Positions 1-13,500 are shown, numbered from the stretch's first letter. The stretch: DNA of 64,000 nucleotides from Siphonodentalium dalli (GCA_032622095.1 CP136064.1:279021614-279085613), one strand, 5' to 3'. Notes: generated from the letters alone by a model not told the origin. Translations and numbers: made by a program.

Positions 1-206
1 AGCATTGTCCCAAACGGCGTCTGAATAATCAAATAAGGGTAAAATATATGTTTTGTAAATAATTTCAATGGTTTTCCGGTTAAGTTGATACTTAATCCGT
101 CGGAGTTGAGACAGGCGCGATGCAATTCTTTTGACAGACGCTTCAATGTGTGCGTTCCATTTGAGATTTGATTGGAGTTCCAAACCTAATAGTCCATGAG
201 CCAGGC
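1..206 (-). pseudogene. Non-LTR retrotransposon reverse transcriptase, C-terminal fragment
   Basis: On the minus strand an open reading frame runs from about 206 to the window edge at 1. It encodes about 65 recognisable residues. The segment LKWNAHI followed by a basic stretch and YILPLFDYSDAVWDNA is the thumb/connection region that follows the catalytic RT domain in jockey/CR1-type LINEs, where the pattern is normally LG..L...L.W..HI...... and then ..I...LDYCD.VW. No catalytic motif is present because only this part is kept. Upstream of 206 the reading frame has no further RT similarity, so the fragment is truncated at its 5' side. The rest of the gene may continue outside the window. A fragment of a dead element is the best reading; the exact LINE clade cannot be told from this piece. 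Confidence 0.75.
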
Positions 207-779
207 TCCCCAAAAATGGAAAATGCTACCAATTTGGTGGGCAAATTCTACCAAAAGTTTTCTCAAAGCTCATAATCTGAAGTTTATGTCAGTGTTGGGG
301 CACACTGGGGCAGTGTAGCTTAGTGTGGAAAATGTGTGTTTCCATGGCAACGGATGATGTTTTTGGCCAGTATAAAAAAATATGCATATAACGGTCTATA
401 TATACCGAGAAATTTAATGCGGTAACTCTATATATCTTGGCATTGATATGAGGTGGTACCCTTGGTGGGCTTTCATTTGACACCGGAGATTTCACCTCTA
501 TATGTCAAGGTCATATACAAAGGTCAAGGTCATTTATCAAAATATAGGCTTTTTTTCATATCGGTTCCTACGTTTTCTACCCACTGAGTTTATATATCAG
601 TTTTTAATATGTTATCTTTACTAATAATCTAGAGCATATAGGCTAAACGTAGAACTGTGTTATTGTTGCAACCGACAAGCCAGTCATGAGATATAGGCCT
701 CTAAACTTTGTGGCCATTTTCCAAAATGGGTCAAAATCTATTTCCCAAGATATCGTGCTTTTGTTTATATTATAGTTAT
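207..779. other. AT-rich DNA without recognised gene
   Basis: I see no coding signal. Short direct repeats of the motif caaggtcat near 500-535 resemble those in the repeated segment that follows, so this may be a still more diverged part of the same repeat. Confidence 0.4.
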
Positions 780-2480
780 TTACTTATCTGGGGTCCTTTA
801 AGGGTTGAATTGTGGATTTATTGACTAAAGCATGAAAATTATACAAATATATGTTGCTTAGTTACAGGGGAAACTTTTTGGAGGGCGAGCCCGGGGGAGT
901 TGGGTCAAATATCATTATAAACTCAGGTTTCCATGACAACGGCATCATATATTTGAAGAAAAATTCGAAAAGGCCACTGTTGAGAATGAACGAACCTTGT
1001 TAACTCATAATTAACTCATTATTAGTCCATCAAACTGACTGGGCAACTAAGACATATAAGGTCAAGGTCAATTGCAAAGGTCAAGGTCATTGGGGAAAAT
1101 GTGATATTTTGGTCAATTCTTGTGTTAATTGTCTAATATTCCGCTACCCCTAGTGCCTTAGTCATGAAAGCAATCCCCATCATAATGCACACAAATTAGG
1201 GCCCAATCACCATGTTCAATTTGGTATATGGCACATTTTAATCAGATTTTAATCTGCATTTTAAGTAATACCTTGTTTTGGAAATTGTGACAGTACATAA
1301 GCCACATTGCATTACAATCAAGACAAAATTAACTGCAATTTTGTGACTTTAATAACTAAAGCATGAATCTTCACATATGTGTTGCGTGGTTATAATGGAC
1401 ACTTTATGGAGGGGGTGCCCAGTGAGATGTCATGTGTCAGTCTGACAAACTGTCGAGATAAAATCTGGTTTCCATGTCAACGGCATCAAATATTATTATT
1501 GAATAGCCAACTGTTCGAAAGCCGTTGAGCCTAATTTTGTTTGAAGAAATTATGTGAACTCATATTGCCATTGAGGATCCATCAATGGACTCGGCCATAT
1601 GCCATATAGGGTCAAGGTCAATTGCTACATCCATGGTCATTGGAAAAATGTGGGGGCCTCGGTGGCTCAATCGGTTAGGGGTACAACTCCAAGCCGTTTC
1701 GCCTTCCAGCGCTGGCGATAAGGGTTCAAATCCACATGTCTCCATCGTGGACTTTGTAACTCGAAATCGTTATCTGGGAAAGTTGCCAGTTACTTGCCGA
1801 TGGCCGGTGGTTTGCCGCACATGGTCGACGAGTTTATCAGCCATTGAAATCACTGTTAGATTAGCCGTAAGTGTGCGGATTTCCTCCACCATTACAACTG
1901 GCAATGTCGTGATATGGCCTTAGTGGCTAAAGCGACATAAAACCCCAATCAATCAATCAATTGGAAAAATGTTATATTTGGTCTATTTTTAGAATTTTTC
2001 TCATATTCCACTACCTCTAGTAGGTTAGTCATAAAAGCAACCCCCATCATAATGAATAAAATGATTAGGGCGTCATCACAACGTTCAAATCGATATATTA
2101 TATATCGATACAATACAATCACTGTCAACATGTCAGAACATTTAGTTTATATATAATCACATTTTAAGTACTACTTGTTATAGTATTTGTGAAAAAACAA
2201 GACTCATGATAAATTACCCTTGAAATACAATCAGAACAATATAAACACGATTTGTTTACTAAAGCGATTTATTAACTAAATCACGATATATACTGCTCTT
2301 AACTGTTTCTTGGTTATAGAGGAAACATTTTATAGGGGTGCCTATATGAGTGGTCATATATCCAGATAAACTATAGTTCCCATGTCAATGAAATTAACTA
2401 TTTGGGGAACAGTTGAAAAAGCAAACACTTACAGTTGACAATCTGACGAGCCTTGTATTTGTACAAAAGTCAAAATCACA
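780..2480 (+). repeat. Three diverged tandem copies of a unit of roughly 0.5 kb
   Basis: Three segments starting near 815, 1345 and 2265 share, in order, a ttaactaaa block, a GTTGC/GTTTC-ttaggttata-like block, ggaaac.ttt.ta.gggg.tgcc, gtttccatgtcaa, and ataagg-tcaaggtca followed by an AATGTGATATTTGG-like block. They are clearly homologous but heavily diverged. The second copy is interrupted by the SINE at 1651-1959. The unit has no coding similarity that I recognise. Confidence 0.6.
1651..1959 (+). mobile_element. tRNA-derived SINE with 12-bp target-site duplication
   Basis: The element starts with a tRNA-like head. The RNA polymerase III A box is gtggctcaatcggttagg at 1662-1679 and the B box is ggttcaaatcc at 1723-1733. 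A body unrelated to tRNA follows, ending in an agcgacataaaacccc block and a short (aatc)n tail. It is flanked by a perfect 12-bp direct repeat, attggaaaaatg, at 1639-1650 and 1960-1971, which is the target-site duplication left by LINE-driven insertion. It sits inside the second copy of the local tandem unit, so it is younger than that duplication. This is not a functional tRNA gene because no cloverleaf 3' half can be folded. Confidence 0.88.
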
Positions 2481-2719
2481 CCCGACTTAAGGGGTTTCCA
2501 CACCTGGGCTATCTCAGGAAGTGGAAAGTCCAGATAGACCTACACAGAAAACTAGTTAACTGTTAATTAAAGGAATAATTTAAGTTAATTAAATAAATCT
2601 ATGCTACCTGAGATCACATAAAGCATATTATATAACAATAAAAATGTCAAAAAGATAACTTTAGTCACATTTTTAGAAGGGAATTTGTTTGAGGAGGGTT
2701 CTCCGCAAGTATAAAAGTG

Positions 2720-3304
2720 ATTGGAAATGAATAATTGCCATAAACAGTATGTGATGTAAACTAGTAAAAGACTCGGAGGACTGTTTAATACAGAGAAACA
2801 CTGAATGTTTCAATAATTTTAACAGAATGTTAGTTATGTGCTGGAAAATTGAGAGTAGCCATTTGCAACAACAGTTACATTCAATAACCAGCCCAATGAA
2901 TACAGTGTTGGTACACAGGCCGTTCACTCTATCAGGGAACAATCAATTGTAAATATGCCACAGTATTAGAGATAGCTGTTCAGCTGGGGAATTTGCGATG
3001 GAAATATGACCCAAAACCATATAAGCCCACAGGTTTATATCAGTTCTTGCAAAATTAATGCTTACAATGTTCCAGCACACAACTAACATTCTATTAACAT
3101 TCCTGAAGCAGTATCTCTACTGAATGGTCATTCGAGTCTTTTACTAGTTCGGATGATGTACTTTTTTATTGCAGTTGTTCATTTCCGATAAATTTTTACC
3201 TGGACGACCATCCCATGGAAATATTACAGTTCAAACTTGACTTTGTCAAGTTGAGGTAAAAATTTATCGGAAATGAACAATTGCAATAAAAAAGTACATC
3301 ATGC
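2720..3304. mobile_element. Palindromic MITE-like element with nested hairpin
   Basis: A left arm at about 2720-2860 is repeated in inverted orientation at about 3040-3200; shared blocks include ctagtaaaagactcg and agaatgttagttgtgtgctgg-like sequence. The right part also forms its own tight hairpin: gatgatgtacttttttattg and cgataaatttttacct (3150-3202) pair with 3243-3304. There is no coding capacity. The structure fits a non-autonomous DNA element, or two overlapping insertions of the same family. The superfamily is unknown because no clear target duplication is visible. Confidence 0.6.
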
Positions 3305-3589
3305 GTCAGTATTTTCGTAAATTAAATGCTTTAGCAAACCCAATAGGTCACATCTCTCATGTATATTCGAGGTGACATCTAGATGGGAGTCATCAATATT
3401 TTCCTAAATCTGTTAACGAGATGCCGATCACGATCGGAAGATGTTTAACCCATCCCTTGGCGATAGTGTATTTCTTATTTATGCACCATATATGTATACC
3501 CTTATAGTTGGTTCAGTAATTCGAGAAATGATTAATCTTATTAGAGGTCCGTGTTATGTGACATCTAACTGCATTTCAAGTGATATAGA
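3305..3589. other. No recognised feature
   Basis: AT-rich DNA with short frames only; nothing in it matches the neighbouring repeats. Confidence 0.3.
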
Positions 3590-3765
3590 CAATATCAGAT
3601 TTGAATCGAAGACCCCTGTCCGGAAATGCTTCTATCGATTAATATTGATTATATTTCGAACATTTTCTGGTCTAAAAACGTGTGGTTGTTTAGCTAACGA
3701 ACATTAGTAGTTACTGTTAACAGAGACCAGAAATTTTATTTTGTAATTGTTATCGCCTGAATGGT
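3590..3765 (+). repeat. Terminal fragment of the inverted-repeat family seen at 55471-56003
   Basis: This stretch matches the reverse complement of 55800-55955. Shared blocks include cggaaatgcttctatcgatt and tgttaacagagaccagaaat. Only one arm of that element is present here, so it is a partial copy in the opposite orientation. Confidence 0.6.
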
Positions 3766-4250
3766 TTATTCTAAAAATAGAACAATAACATGTCTCATTA
3801 GAAGTGATTAAATTATTCAGACTCGCCAAAATTGAAAATTGAAAACAGGGAACTCGAAAAAGGTCAAAAAATAAATATATAAATTCATCGACCAAACGAC
3901 AACTTTGATGTCACGTGTGCATGTACCAACTAAACGAGATTTGCCCAGCTGGATAAAAACAATGCCAATTTCAGCGAACCAAGGTAAAATATTTTTATTG
4001 TATGTAGCTGGGTATACAATAATCCCGAAGCAATGGTATAAGTTACATTGTACTTACATGGTAGCACGAATGCACACTGTTTATGATTTGATTGATAGTG
4101 TGTTGACGCGTAGTATATATTATCGCTGGCGGCCAGTTTTCCATGGCCGACAAACTGCAATAGAATTGGTTGTATTGCAATATCGATTATTTTCACGTTG
4201 CAACCAAATTATCGTCGGCTAAACACACAGATATTTGCACCCGCCTGTCA
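3766..4250. other. No recognised gene
   Basis: Two overlapping small frames on opposite strands (3905-4222 and 3930-4196) lack any recognisable family signature and are probably chance frames. This DNA is the left flank of the large palindrome. Confidence 0.3.
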
Positions 4251-5620
4251 GAAAGAGGGTGAAGTACTTATTTGTCACGGTCGCCTGGTAAATGTTTTGT
4301 TGTCAAGAAAAGGTAGTTTTATTTATGATTATTTCCAGTTTCAATTCAGAAAATATTCCAATGTTTGTGTTTGTGGATATTCTGATATGTTTGCTTTGTG
4401 ACAAGAATATCATTATGTTCAACTATACAACGAAATTGAAAGTATCAGTATTAATCGCTCCTATTTCAGAAAAAAACAAGTGACGCCTAGCCGATCACAA
4501 TGACCATATATTCTTTAATATATTCCCTACAAAACATAGTGTCAACAGTTTGGTCTTATGGATAATTCTCATAAAAATGCCTCTTCAAAACATGTCGACT
4601 GAAAAAAGTTTGTATCAACGGCTTGGTGAAAAATACGTTATGAGTACCAACTGGCCCGGTGTTAAAGTTTCCCCAAATTGGTATGCTCCATGAATTTAGG
4701 ACACGTGGGGCAGAATATGGCATGTCAAACAACGGTCTCAAGCTTCGTGCAGAGTTCAGTCCCCTACGCAGGGCTTACCGCTACCAGCACCTACTCATAC
4801 TGTGAAGAAATCGCACATTTATTTATTTGAGAATTGTGTAGATTACATTTCATTCTGCATTATTCTGAGAAACTGAACTGTGCATTATAACAGTCTATAT
4901 TCATTTGAAAATTTTCCAGATCAAGTCAGAATAAATTGTAACTTACAAAACTCTTCAATGAAAAATGTTATATTTAATTAAGAACATACACATGCCGACA
5001 GCGGTCATACATACAACAATGTAGCGTAGCGAGGGGGCTGAACACTGTTTTGCAGATTGCAACGGTCTATGAAATGTGATGGTCATTCAACCGTGCATAT
5101 GATCGTCTGTTGGTCTTGATCTGTACGGTGCTGGGGCCAATGTAGGCTATACAGCTGCACCGGGTGGAGAGTTATGCTGTTTGCTCAATCGTTGAACAGT
5201 CGTCACAAACTTGTGTTAATTCGCGCGCGTATTGCTCCTGTATTTTGTTCCACTGAGGTGTTATTCGTGAAAAGAACGGATTTCGGTACCCCGATGAATA
5301 GGCCTAATGCACCGTATTGGTTCGTTCTTATACATTTATTAGCTCCGGATTATATTTTAAGCAAGTTAGCATTATATTTCTATTTTCCCCCAGAAATGAG
5401 ATGGCCGACCATATGCAGAGACCGGTCAGATGTCACCGACTTTATATTTCAGCATATATAGGAGTCAATTATAGTCAAGCTAAATAATAAATTAATACAA
5501 TAATAATGTTGAGTTCGAGTCATTGTTTATGTCATATTTAAGGAGGCACGGACTCTGTATGAGTGTTCATTGATTCAAACGCGCTTAATACAGTGCGCCG
5601 AAACAAATTCTCATTTCTTA
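4251..5620 (+). repeat. Left unique arm of the palindrome
   Basis: The segment begins gaaagagggtgaagtac and is reproduced inverted at 13611-14980 at equal length. It is AT-rich with no recognisable gene; the 95-residue frame at 5174-5461 has a partial counterpart in the other arm, which only reflects the duplication. Confidence 0.85.
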
Positions 5621-8365
5621 TGGCCATGTATCGATCGGAATGGCACATTGAGATGTCCCTCAAGTCAGATTCCATGTATCGGTCGGAATGGCAAATTGAG
5701 ATGTCCCTCAAGTCAGATCATGTATCGGTCGGAATGGCACATTGAGATGTCCCTCAAGTCAGATGCCATGTATCGGTCGGAATGGCACATTGAGATGTCC
5801 CTCATGTCAGATGCCATGTATCGGTCGGAATGGCACATTGAGATGTCCCTCATGTCAGATGCCATGTATCGGTCGGAATGGCACATTGAGATGTCCCTCA
5901 AGTCAGATCATGTATCGTCGGAATGGCACATTGAGATGTCCCTCAAGTCAGATCATGTATCGTCGGAATGGCACATTGAGATGTGCATCAAGTCAGATTC
6001 CATGTATCGGTCGGAATGGCACATTGAGATGTCCCTCAAGTCAGATGCCATGTATCGGTCGGAATGGCACATTGAGATGTCCCTCAAGTCAGATGCCATG
6101 TATCGGTCGGTATGGCACATTGAGATGTCCCTCAAGTCAGATCATGTATCGGTCGGTATGGCACATTGAGATGTCCCTCAAGTCAGATTCCATGTATCGG
6201 TCGGAATGGCACATTGAGATGTCCCTCACGTCAGATTCCATGTATCGGTCGGAATGGCACATTGAGATGTCCCTCATGTCAAATTCCATGTATCGGTCGG
6301 AATGGCACATTGAGATGTCCCTCAAGTCAGATTCCATGTATCGGTCGGAGTGGCACATTGAGATGTCCCTCAAGTCAGATGCCATGTATCGGTTGGAATG
6401 GCACATTGAGATGTCCCTCATGTCAGATCATGTATCGTACGGAATGGCACATTGAGATGTCCCTCAAGTCAGATGCCATGTATCGGTCGGAATGGCACAT
6501 TGAGATGTCCCTCAAGTCAGATCATGTATCGGTCGGAATAGCACATTGAGATGTCCATCAAGTCAGATAGCCATGTATCGGTCGGAATGGCACATTGAGA
6601 TGTCCCTCGAGTCAGATCATGTATCGGTCGGAATGGCACATTGAGATGTCCCTCAAGTCAGATTCCATGTATCGGTCGGAATGGCACATTGAGATGTCCC
6701 TCAAATCAGGTCATGTATCGGTCGGAATGGCACATTGAGATGTCCCTCAAGTCAGATTCCATGTATCGGTCGGAATGGCACATTGAGATGTCCCTCAAGT
6801 CAGATTCCATGTATCGGTCGGAATGGCACATTGAGATGTCCCTCAATTCAGATCATGTATCGGTCGGAATGGCACATTGAGATGTCCATCAAGTCAGATT
6901 CCATGTATCGGTCGGAATGGCACATTGAGTTGTCCCTCAAGTCAGATGCCATGTATCGGTCGGAATGGCACATTGAGATGTCCCTCAAGTCAGATGGCAT
7001 GTATCGGTCGGAATGGCACATTGATATGTTCCTCAAGTCAGATCATGTATCGTCGGAATGGCACATTGAGATGTCCCTCCAGTCAGATTCCATGTATCGG
7101 TCGGAATGGCACATTGAGATGTCCCTCGAGTCAGATTCCATGTATCGGTCGGAATGGCACAATGAGATGTCCCTCAAGTCAGATCATGTATCGGTCGGAA
7201 TGGCACATTGAGATGTCCCTCAAGTCAGATCATGTATCGGTCGGAATGGCACATTGAGATGTCCCTCATGTCAGATTCCATGTATCGTCCGGAATGGCAC
7301 ATTGAGATGTCCCTCAAGTCAGATCATGTATCGGTCGGAATGGCACATTGAGATGTCCCTCATGTCAGATTCCATGTATCGGTCGGAATGGCACATTGAG
7401 ATGTCCCTCAAGTCAGATCATGTATCGGTCGGAATGGCACATTGAGATGTCCCTCAAGTCAGATCATGTATCGGTCGGAATGGCACATTGAGATGTCCCT
7501 CAAGTCAGATGCCATGTATCAGTCGGAATGGTACATTGAGATGTCCCTCAAGTCAGATCATGTATCGTCCGGAATGGCACATTGAGATGTCCCTCAAGTC
7601 AGATCATGTATCGGTCGGAATAGCACATTGAGATGTCCCTCATGTCAGATGCCATGTATCGGTCGGAATGGCACATTGAGATGTCCCTCAAGTCAGATCA
7701 TGTATCGTCCGGAATGGCACATTGAGATGTCCCTCAAGTCAGATCATGTATCGGTCGGAATGGCACATTGAGATGTCCCTCAAGTCAGATGCCATGTATC
7801 GGTCGGAATGGCACATTGAGATGTCCCTCAAGTCAGATCATGTATCGGTCGGAATGGCACATTGAGATCTCCCTCATGTCAGATGCCATGTATCGGTCGG
7901 AATGGCACATTGAGATGTCCCTCAAGTCAGATGCCATGTATCGGTCGGAATGGCACATTGAGATGTCCCTCAAGTCAGATTCCATGTATCGTCCGGAATG
8001 GCACATTGAGATGTCCCTCAAGTCAGATCATGTATCGCCCGGAATGGCACATTGAGATGTCCCTCAAGTCAGATTCCATGTATCGGTCGGAATGGCACAT
8101 TGAGATGTCCCTCAAGTCAGATGCCATGTATCGGTCGGAATGGCACATTGAGATGTCCCTCAAGTCAGATGCCATGTATCGGTCGGAATGGCACATTGAG
8201 ATGTCCCTCAAGTCAGATTCCATGTATCGGTCGGAATGGCACATTGAGATGTCCCTCAAGTCAGATGCCATGTATCGGTCGGATTGGCACATTGAGATGT
8301 CCCTCACGTCAGATGCCATGTATCGGTCGGAATGGCACATTGAGATGTCCCTCAAGTCAGATTCC
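5621..8365 (+). repeat. Left satellite array, 45-48-bp unit, about 58 copies
   Basis: The basic unit is 48 bp, beginning atgtatcggtcggaatggc and ending cctcaagtcagattcc. Shorter 46-bp variants lack two bases before the atg, and 45-bp variants also lack one g of cggtcgg. Each unit contains a small hairpin, ttgag-atgtcc-ctcaa. Because 48 is a multiple of three, long repetitive frames open on both strands, but the 46- and 45-bp variants break them repeatedly. The array is therefore non-coding satellite, not a repeat protein. Confidence 0.93.
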
Positions 8366-8395
8366 AATTGTCATGTCTGTGAACACACATCTCAC

Positions 8396-8980
8396 TGGCG
8401 TGTACCTTGACTTATGCTTAGTTGATCAGATATACATCCGTTATATAATACCCGACTCGTACAGTCACTGAGCATGTTGTTGATCAGGCGGAGTACTTTG
8501 CCTCCTATGCCAAGTTTATTCAATATCAACAAAAGACCAGAATGCCAAACTTTATCAAATGCTTTTTGAGAGTCCAAAAAAACATGTATATATACACGAG
8601 AGCCTTGGTCCTTGGCGTAGTTGATGGCTTCTTGTAAGACGAAGGACGTCATTGAACAACTTATATGTTTCTGGAAGCCATTTTGTAGTGAGTGTGGAAA
8701 TCCAGAGAGAATAGAACTTTGAGATATCCTGTTGAGAATAACGCTCTCGAATACCTTGTACAAAACAGGTAACAATGTTATGGCGCGATAGCTGTCTGGA
8801 CGGTTTCTGGGTTTCGGAGGACCTTTATATAGTGGTACTATGATGCCAATTTTCATTTTTACGGGGATGTGTTCAAGTGCTAGAATATGGTTATAGAACA
8901 AACATAGCAGTTTTATGAACGACTGCTGTGTGTTCATGTATATAAGGTGTTCGTTTACAAGGGAGTCTGCACCTCCGGCA
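8396..8980 (-). pseudogene. LINE reverse transcriptase fragment in palindrome spacer
   Basis: The minus-strand frame encodes the N-terminal half of an RT domain. It starts at AGGADSLVNEH (usual KAPGPDGI block), continues through IIVPLYKGPPKPRNRPDSYR and ITLLPVLYKVFE (RT motifs 1-2), and reaches motif A, FLDSQKAFDKVW, with its catalytic Asp. It stops at ISQGTRQ, exactly inside motif B, so motif C (the DD pair) is lost. The 5' side is cut at about 8980; no endonuclease or ORF1 is present. The same LINE family is at 15648-17250, where the PLYKGPPKP block recurs. After the break only a short tail, including an 18-nt sequence shared with the other copy, separates it from the satellite. It is a dead, internally deleted copy. 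Confidence 0.85.
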
Positions 8981-10581
8981 ATAATAAGCCAGACATTTGC
9001 AATTGGGATTATTTAGAAATGTATGGAGGACAGGATGGACAAATCAAAAATCAATTGAACTTGTAAAAAAAAGACAACAGTCTGTATGTTTGGATATTAA
9101 ATGCCAACAATCATAATACAATGATGCAATTATATATGTATCAATTTATAATTATTAATTAATACTTAATTTAATAATTAATTTTTTTTACTTTTTTGCT
9201 GAACTCTCAATAAAAGATAGTACTCTCATTAAGCTTTTCCATACATACTATCTCTCAACATATGATAGATTGTCATTGATATCATACTTAACTGAATTGA
9301 CCAAATAAATACACATGAATAAATCACAAATATTGGCTTCTGACAGTCTATGGTTTTATCACAGGACTGAGGTATCCCAATGATGCAAAGTATTCCAACT
9401 AGATCAAGGTAAGACCAAAAAATATATACCTGTGTTTCTGGTGACATGCAAGAAAAAATTGGGGCGGGCGGGTGTCTTTTCATTTTATTTTATTTTTTCA
9501 TTTTATTTTCAACTTTGCTTAAAATAAATATGAATAGCCCCCCCCCCCCTCCCGGACTTCTTCTCCTTGTTTGTAATGTACTATAAAATAATAAAACTAA
9601 GTTTATAATATTAGAATATACATGTAGTGTAATTTATTGTTTTATTGAATAAAACATGAAAACATTTATTTGATTCAGCTGTGATCTAACTGAAGTGTGG
9701 TATAATTTCCAGTTTAACAGTACACGCGATGTGTCCATTTTTTCGGAAATGAATCAGTTTACAAGGAAAATAAAATCGGATGCGTACTAATTTTGCAAAA
9801 TCATAGTTGGAAATTTTATTTGACCAAATCCTATACAGTTGGAAATGTTATGGTCTCACCCCAGTTGGAATCCCCAAGCAACATCCATGTATACAACAGT
9901 GTAGATGTTGAAGTCACATATATATTTGTAAACTATGTAATAGTCCACAACAACTATATATATAGTCTGGACCGGCCCAGAAGGGGTGGTTCGGTTCCAG
10001 GTCCAGTACAGCCGTGGACCGGTACTGGATTTTTTTCGCGGTCCGGTCCGCATAACTGGTCTGCATTCTTGTTGACGGGAAGTTGTTTTAGAACCAGAAA
10101 GATTGAGCGTGAACGGTGAACCCCGAAGCAAATGTATTACATCTCTATAGGAGTGTTCTCTTCCTGTAAAATTATAAATATGTGCTATGTATGCGGATAC
10201 CGATGTAGAGGTTCTGTGTTAATAAGCGTTCCGATGCTACCATTGATTTGTTATTACTGTATAATCATGATAGAATACACCCGCTGTGCAACAAACGAAT
10301 GGGAACCTGTGACACAAAATGAAATTATAGAGATAAAACACTTAACCACAAAGATGGTGAAGTACCTATACACGTATTGTCACCAATCAGGTTGTCTGGT
10401 TAATGTTTTTGTCAAGACAAGGAAAGTGGATAAGTCAGACTGATACGCTTCCCAACTCTCCTTTTTAATGATGTCACCATAGCCGAGATGGTTAGGTCGT
10501 TCATGCTGGGTACGATCATTGTAGTCTGGGCTAGACGAGGTTGGCACGAACCCCGACAAATCGGGACCGATTTTCAATCTT
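8981..10581. other. Spacer of the palindrome, mostly unassigned
   Basis: AT-rich DNA with a poly-C run near 9540. At 10485-10560 there is a tRNA-like head: agccgagatggttaggtcg resembles a pol III A box, and a degenerate ggttggcacgaacccc may be a decayed B box, so a SINE remnant is possible. At about 10340-10430 a diverged copy of the arm terminus is visible (ggtgaagtac, ttgtcac, tggttaatgttttt, gtcaagacaagg). No gene is evident. Confidence 0.4.
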
Positions 10582-13500
10582 GATCTGAATTGAGGGACAT
10601 CTCAATGTGCCATTCCGACCGATACATGGAATCTGACTTGAGGGACATCTCAATGTGCCATTCCGACCGATACATGGCATCTGACTTGAGGGACATCTCA
10701 ATGTGCCATTCCGACCGATACATGGCATCTGACTTGAGGGACATCTCAATGTGCCATTCCGACCGATACATGGAATCTGACTTGAGGGACATCTCAATGT
10801 GCCATTCCGACCGATACATGGAATCTGACTTGAGGGACATCTCAATGTGCCATTCCGACCGATACATGGAATCTGACTTGAGGGACATCTCAATGTGCCA
10901 TTCCGGACGATACATAGAATCTGACTTGAGGGACATCTCAATGTGCCATTCCGACCGATACATGGCATCTGACTTGAGGGACATCTCAATGTGCCATTCC
11001 CACCGATACATGGCATCTGACATGAGGGACATCTCAATGTGCCATTCCGACCGATACATGATCTGACTTGAGGGACATCTCAATGTGCCATTCCGACCGA
11101 TACATGGCATCTGACTTGAGGGACATCTCAATGTGCCATTCCGGACGATACATGATCTGACTTGAGGGACATCTCAATGTGCCATTCCGGACGATACATG
11201 ATCTGACTTGAGGGACATCTCAATGTGCCATTCCGACAGATACATGGCATCTGACATGAGGGACATCTCAATGTGCCATTCCGACCGATACATGATCTGA
11301 CTTGAGGGACATCTCAATGTGCCATTCCGGACGATACATGATCTGACTTGAGGGACATCTCAATGTGCCATTCCGACCGATACATGGCATCTGACTTGAG
11401 GGACATCTCAATGTGCCATTCCGACCGATACATGATCTGACTTGAGGGACATCTCAATGTGCCATTCCGACCGATACATGATCTGACTTGAGGGACAACT
11501 CAATGTGCCATTCCGACCGATACATGGAATCTGACATGAGGGACATCTCAATGTGCCATTCCGACCGATACATGATCTGACTTGAGGGACATCTCAATGT
11601 GCCATTCCGGACGATACATGGAATCTGACTTGAGGGACATCTCAATGTGCCATTCCGACCGATACATGATCTGACTTGAGGGACATCTCAATGTGCCATT
11701 CCGACCGATACATGATCTGACTTGAGGGACATCTCATTGTGCCATTCCGACCGATACATGGAATCTGACTTGAGGGACATCTCAATGTGCCATTCCGACC
11801 GATACATGGAATCTGACTTGAGGGACATCTCAATGTGCCATTCCGACGATACATGATCTGACTTGAGGGACATCTCAATGTGCCATTCCGACCGATACAT
11901 GGCATCTGACTTGAGGGACATCTCAATGTGCCATTCCGACCGATACATGGCATCTGACTTGAGGGACATCTCAATGTGCCATTCCGACAGATACATGGAA
12001 TCTGACTTGAGGGACATCTCAATGTGCCATTCCGACCGATACATGATCTGACTTGAGGGACATCTCAATGTGCCATTCCGACCGATACATGGAATCTGAC
12101 TTGAGGGACATCTCAATGTGCCATTCCGACCGATACATGGAATCTGACTTGAGGGACATCTCAATGTGCCATTCCGACCGATACATGACCAGACTTGAGG
12201 GACATCTCAATGTGCCATTCCGACCGATACATGGAATCTGACTTGAGGGACATCTCAATGTGCCATTCCGACCGATACATGATCTGACTCGAGGGACATC
12301 TCAATGTGCCATTCCGACCGATACATGGAATCTGACATGAGGGACATCTCAATGTGCCATTCCGACCGATACATGGTCTGACTTGAGGGACATCTCAATG
12401 TACCATTCCCACCGATACATGGCTATCTGACTTGAGGGACATCTCAATGTGCTATTCCGACCGATACATAATCTGACTTGAGGGACATCTCAATGTGCCA
12501 TTCCGACCGATACATGGCATCTGACTTGAGGGACATCTCAATGTGCCATTCCGAACGATACATGGAATCTGACATGAGGGACATCTCAATGTGCCATTCC
12601 TACCGATACATGGAATCTGACTTGAGGGACATCTCAATGTGCCATTCCGTACGATACATGATCTGACATGAGGGACACCTCAATGTGCCATCCCGACCGA
12701 TACATGGCATCTGACTTGAGGGACATCTCAATGTGCCATTCCGACCGATACATGATCTGACTTGAGGGACATCTCAATGTGCCATTCCGACCGATACATG
12801 GCATCTGACTTGAGGGACATCTCAATGTGCCATTCCGACCGATACATGATCTGACTTGAGGGACATCTCAATGTGCCATTCCGACCGATACATGGCATCT
12901 GACTTGAGGGACATCTCAATGTGACATTCCGAACGATACATGTAATCTGACATGAGGGACATCTCAATGTGCCATTCCTACCGATACATGGAATCTGACT
13001 TGAGGGACATCTCAATGTGCCAATCCGTACGATACATGATCTGACATGTGGGACATCTCAATGTGCCATCCCGACCGATACATGGCATCTGACTTGAGGG
13101 ACATCTCAATGTGCCATTCCGACCGATACATGATCTGACTTGAGGGACATCTCAATGTCCCATTCCGACCGATACATGGCATCTGACTTGAGGGACATCT
13201 CAATGTGCCATTCCGTTCGATACATGATCTGACATGAGGGACATCTCAATGTGCCATTCCGACCGATACATGGCATCTGACTTGAGGGACATCTCAATGT
13301 GCCATTCCGACCGATACATGGAATCTGACATGAGGGACATCTCAATGTGCCATTCCGACCGATACATGGCATCTGACATGAGGGACATCTCAATGTGCCA
13401 TTCCGACCGATACATGGCATCTGACATGAGGGACATCTCAATGTGCCATTCCGACCGATACATGGCATCTGACTTGAGGGACATCTCAATGTGCCATTCC

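Noticed and set aside
1651-1740. Genuine tRNA gene
   Set aside because: A and B boxes are present but no cloverleaf with a matching acceptor stem; the tail and target duplication show a SINE.
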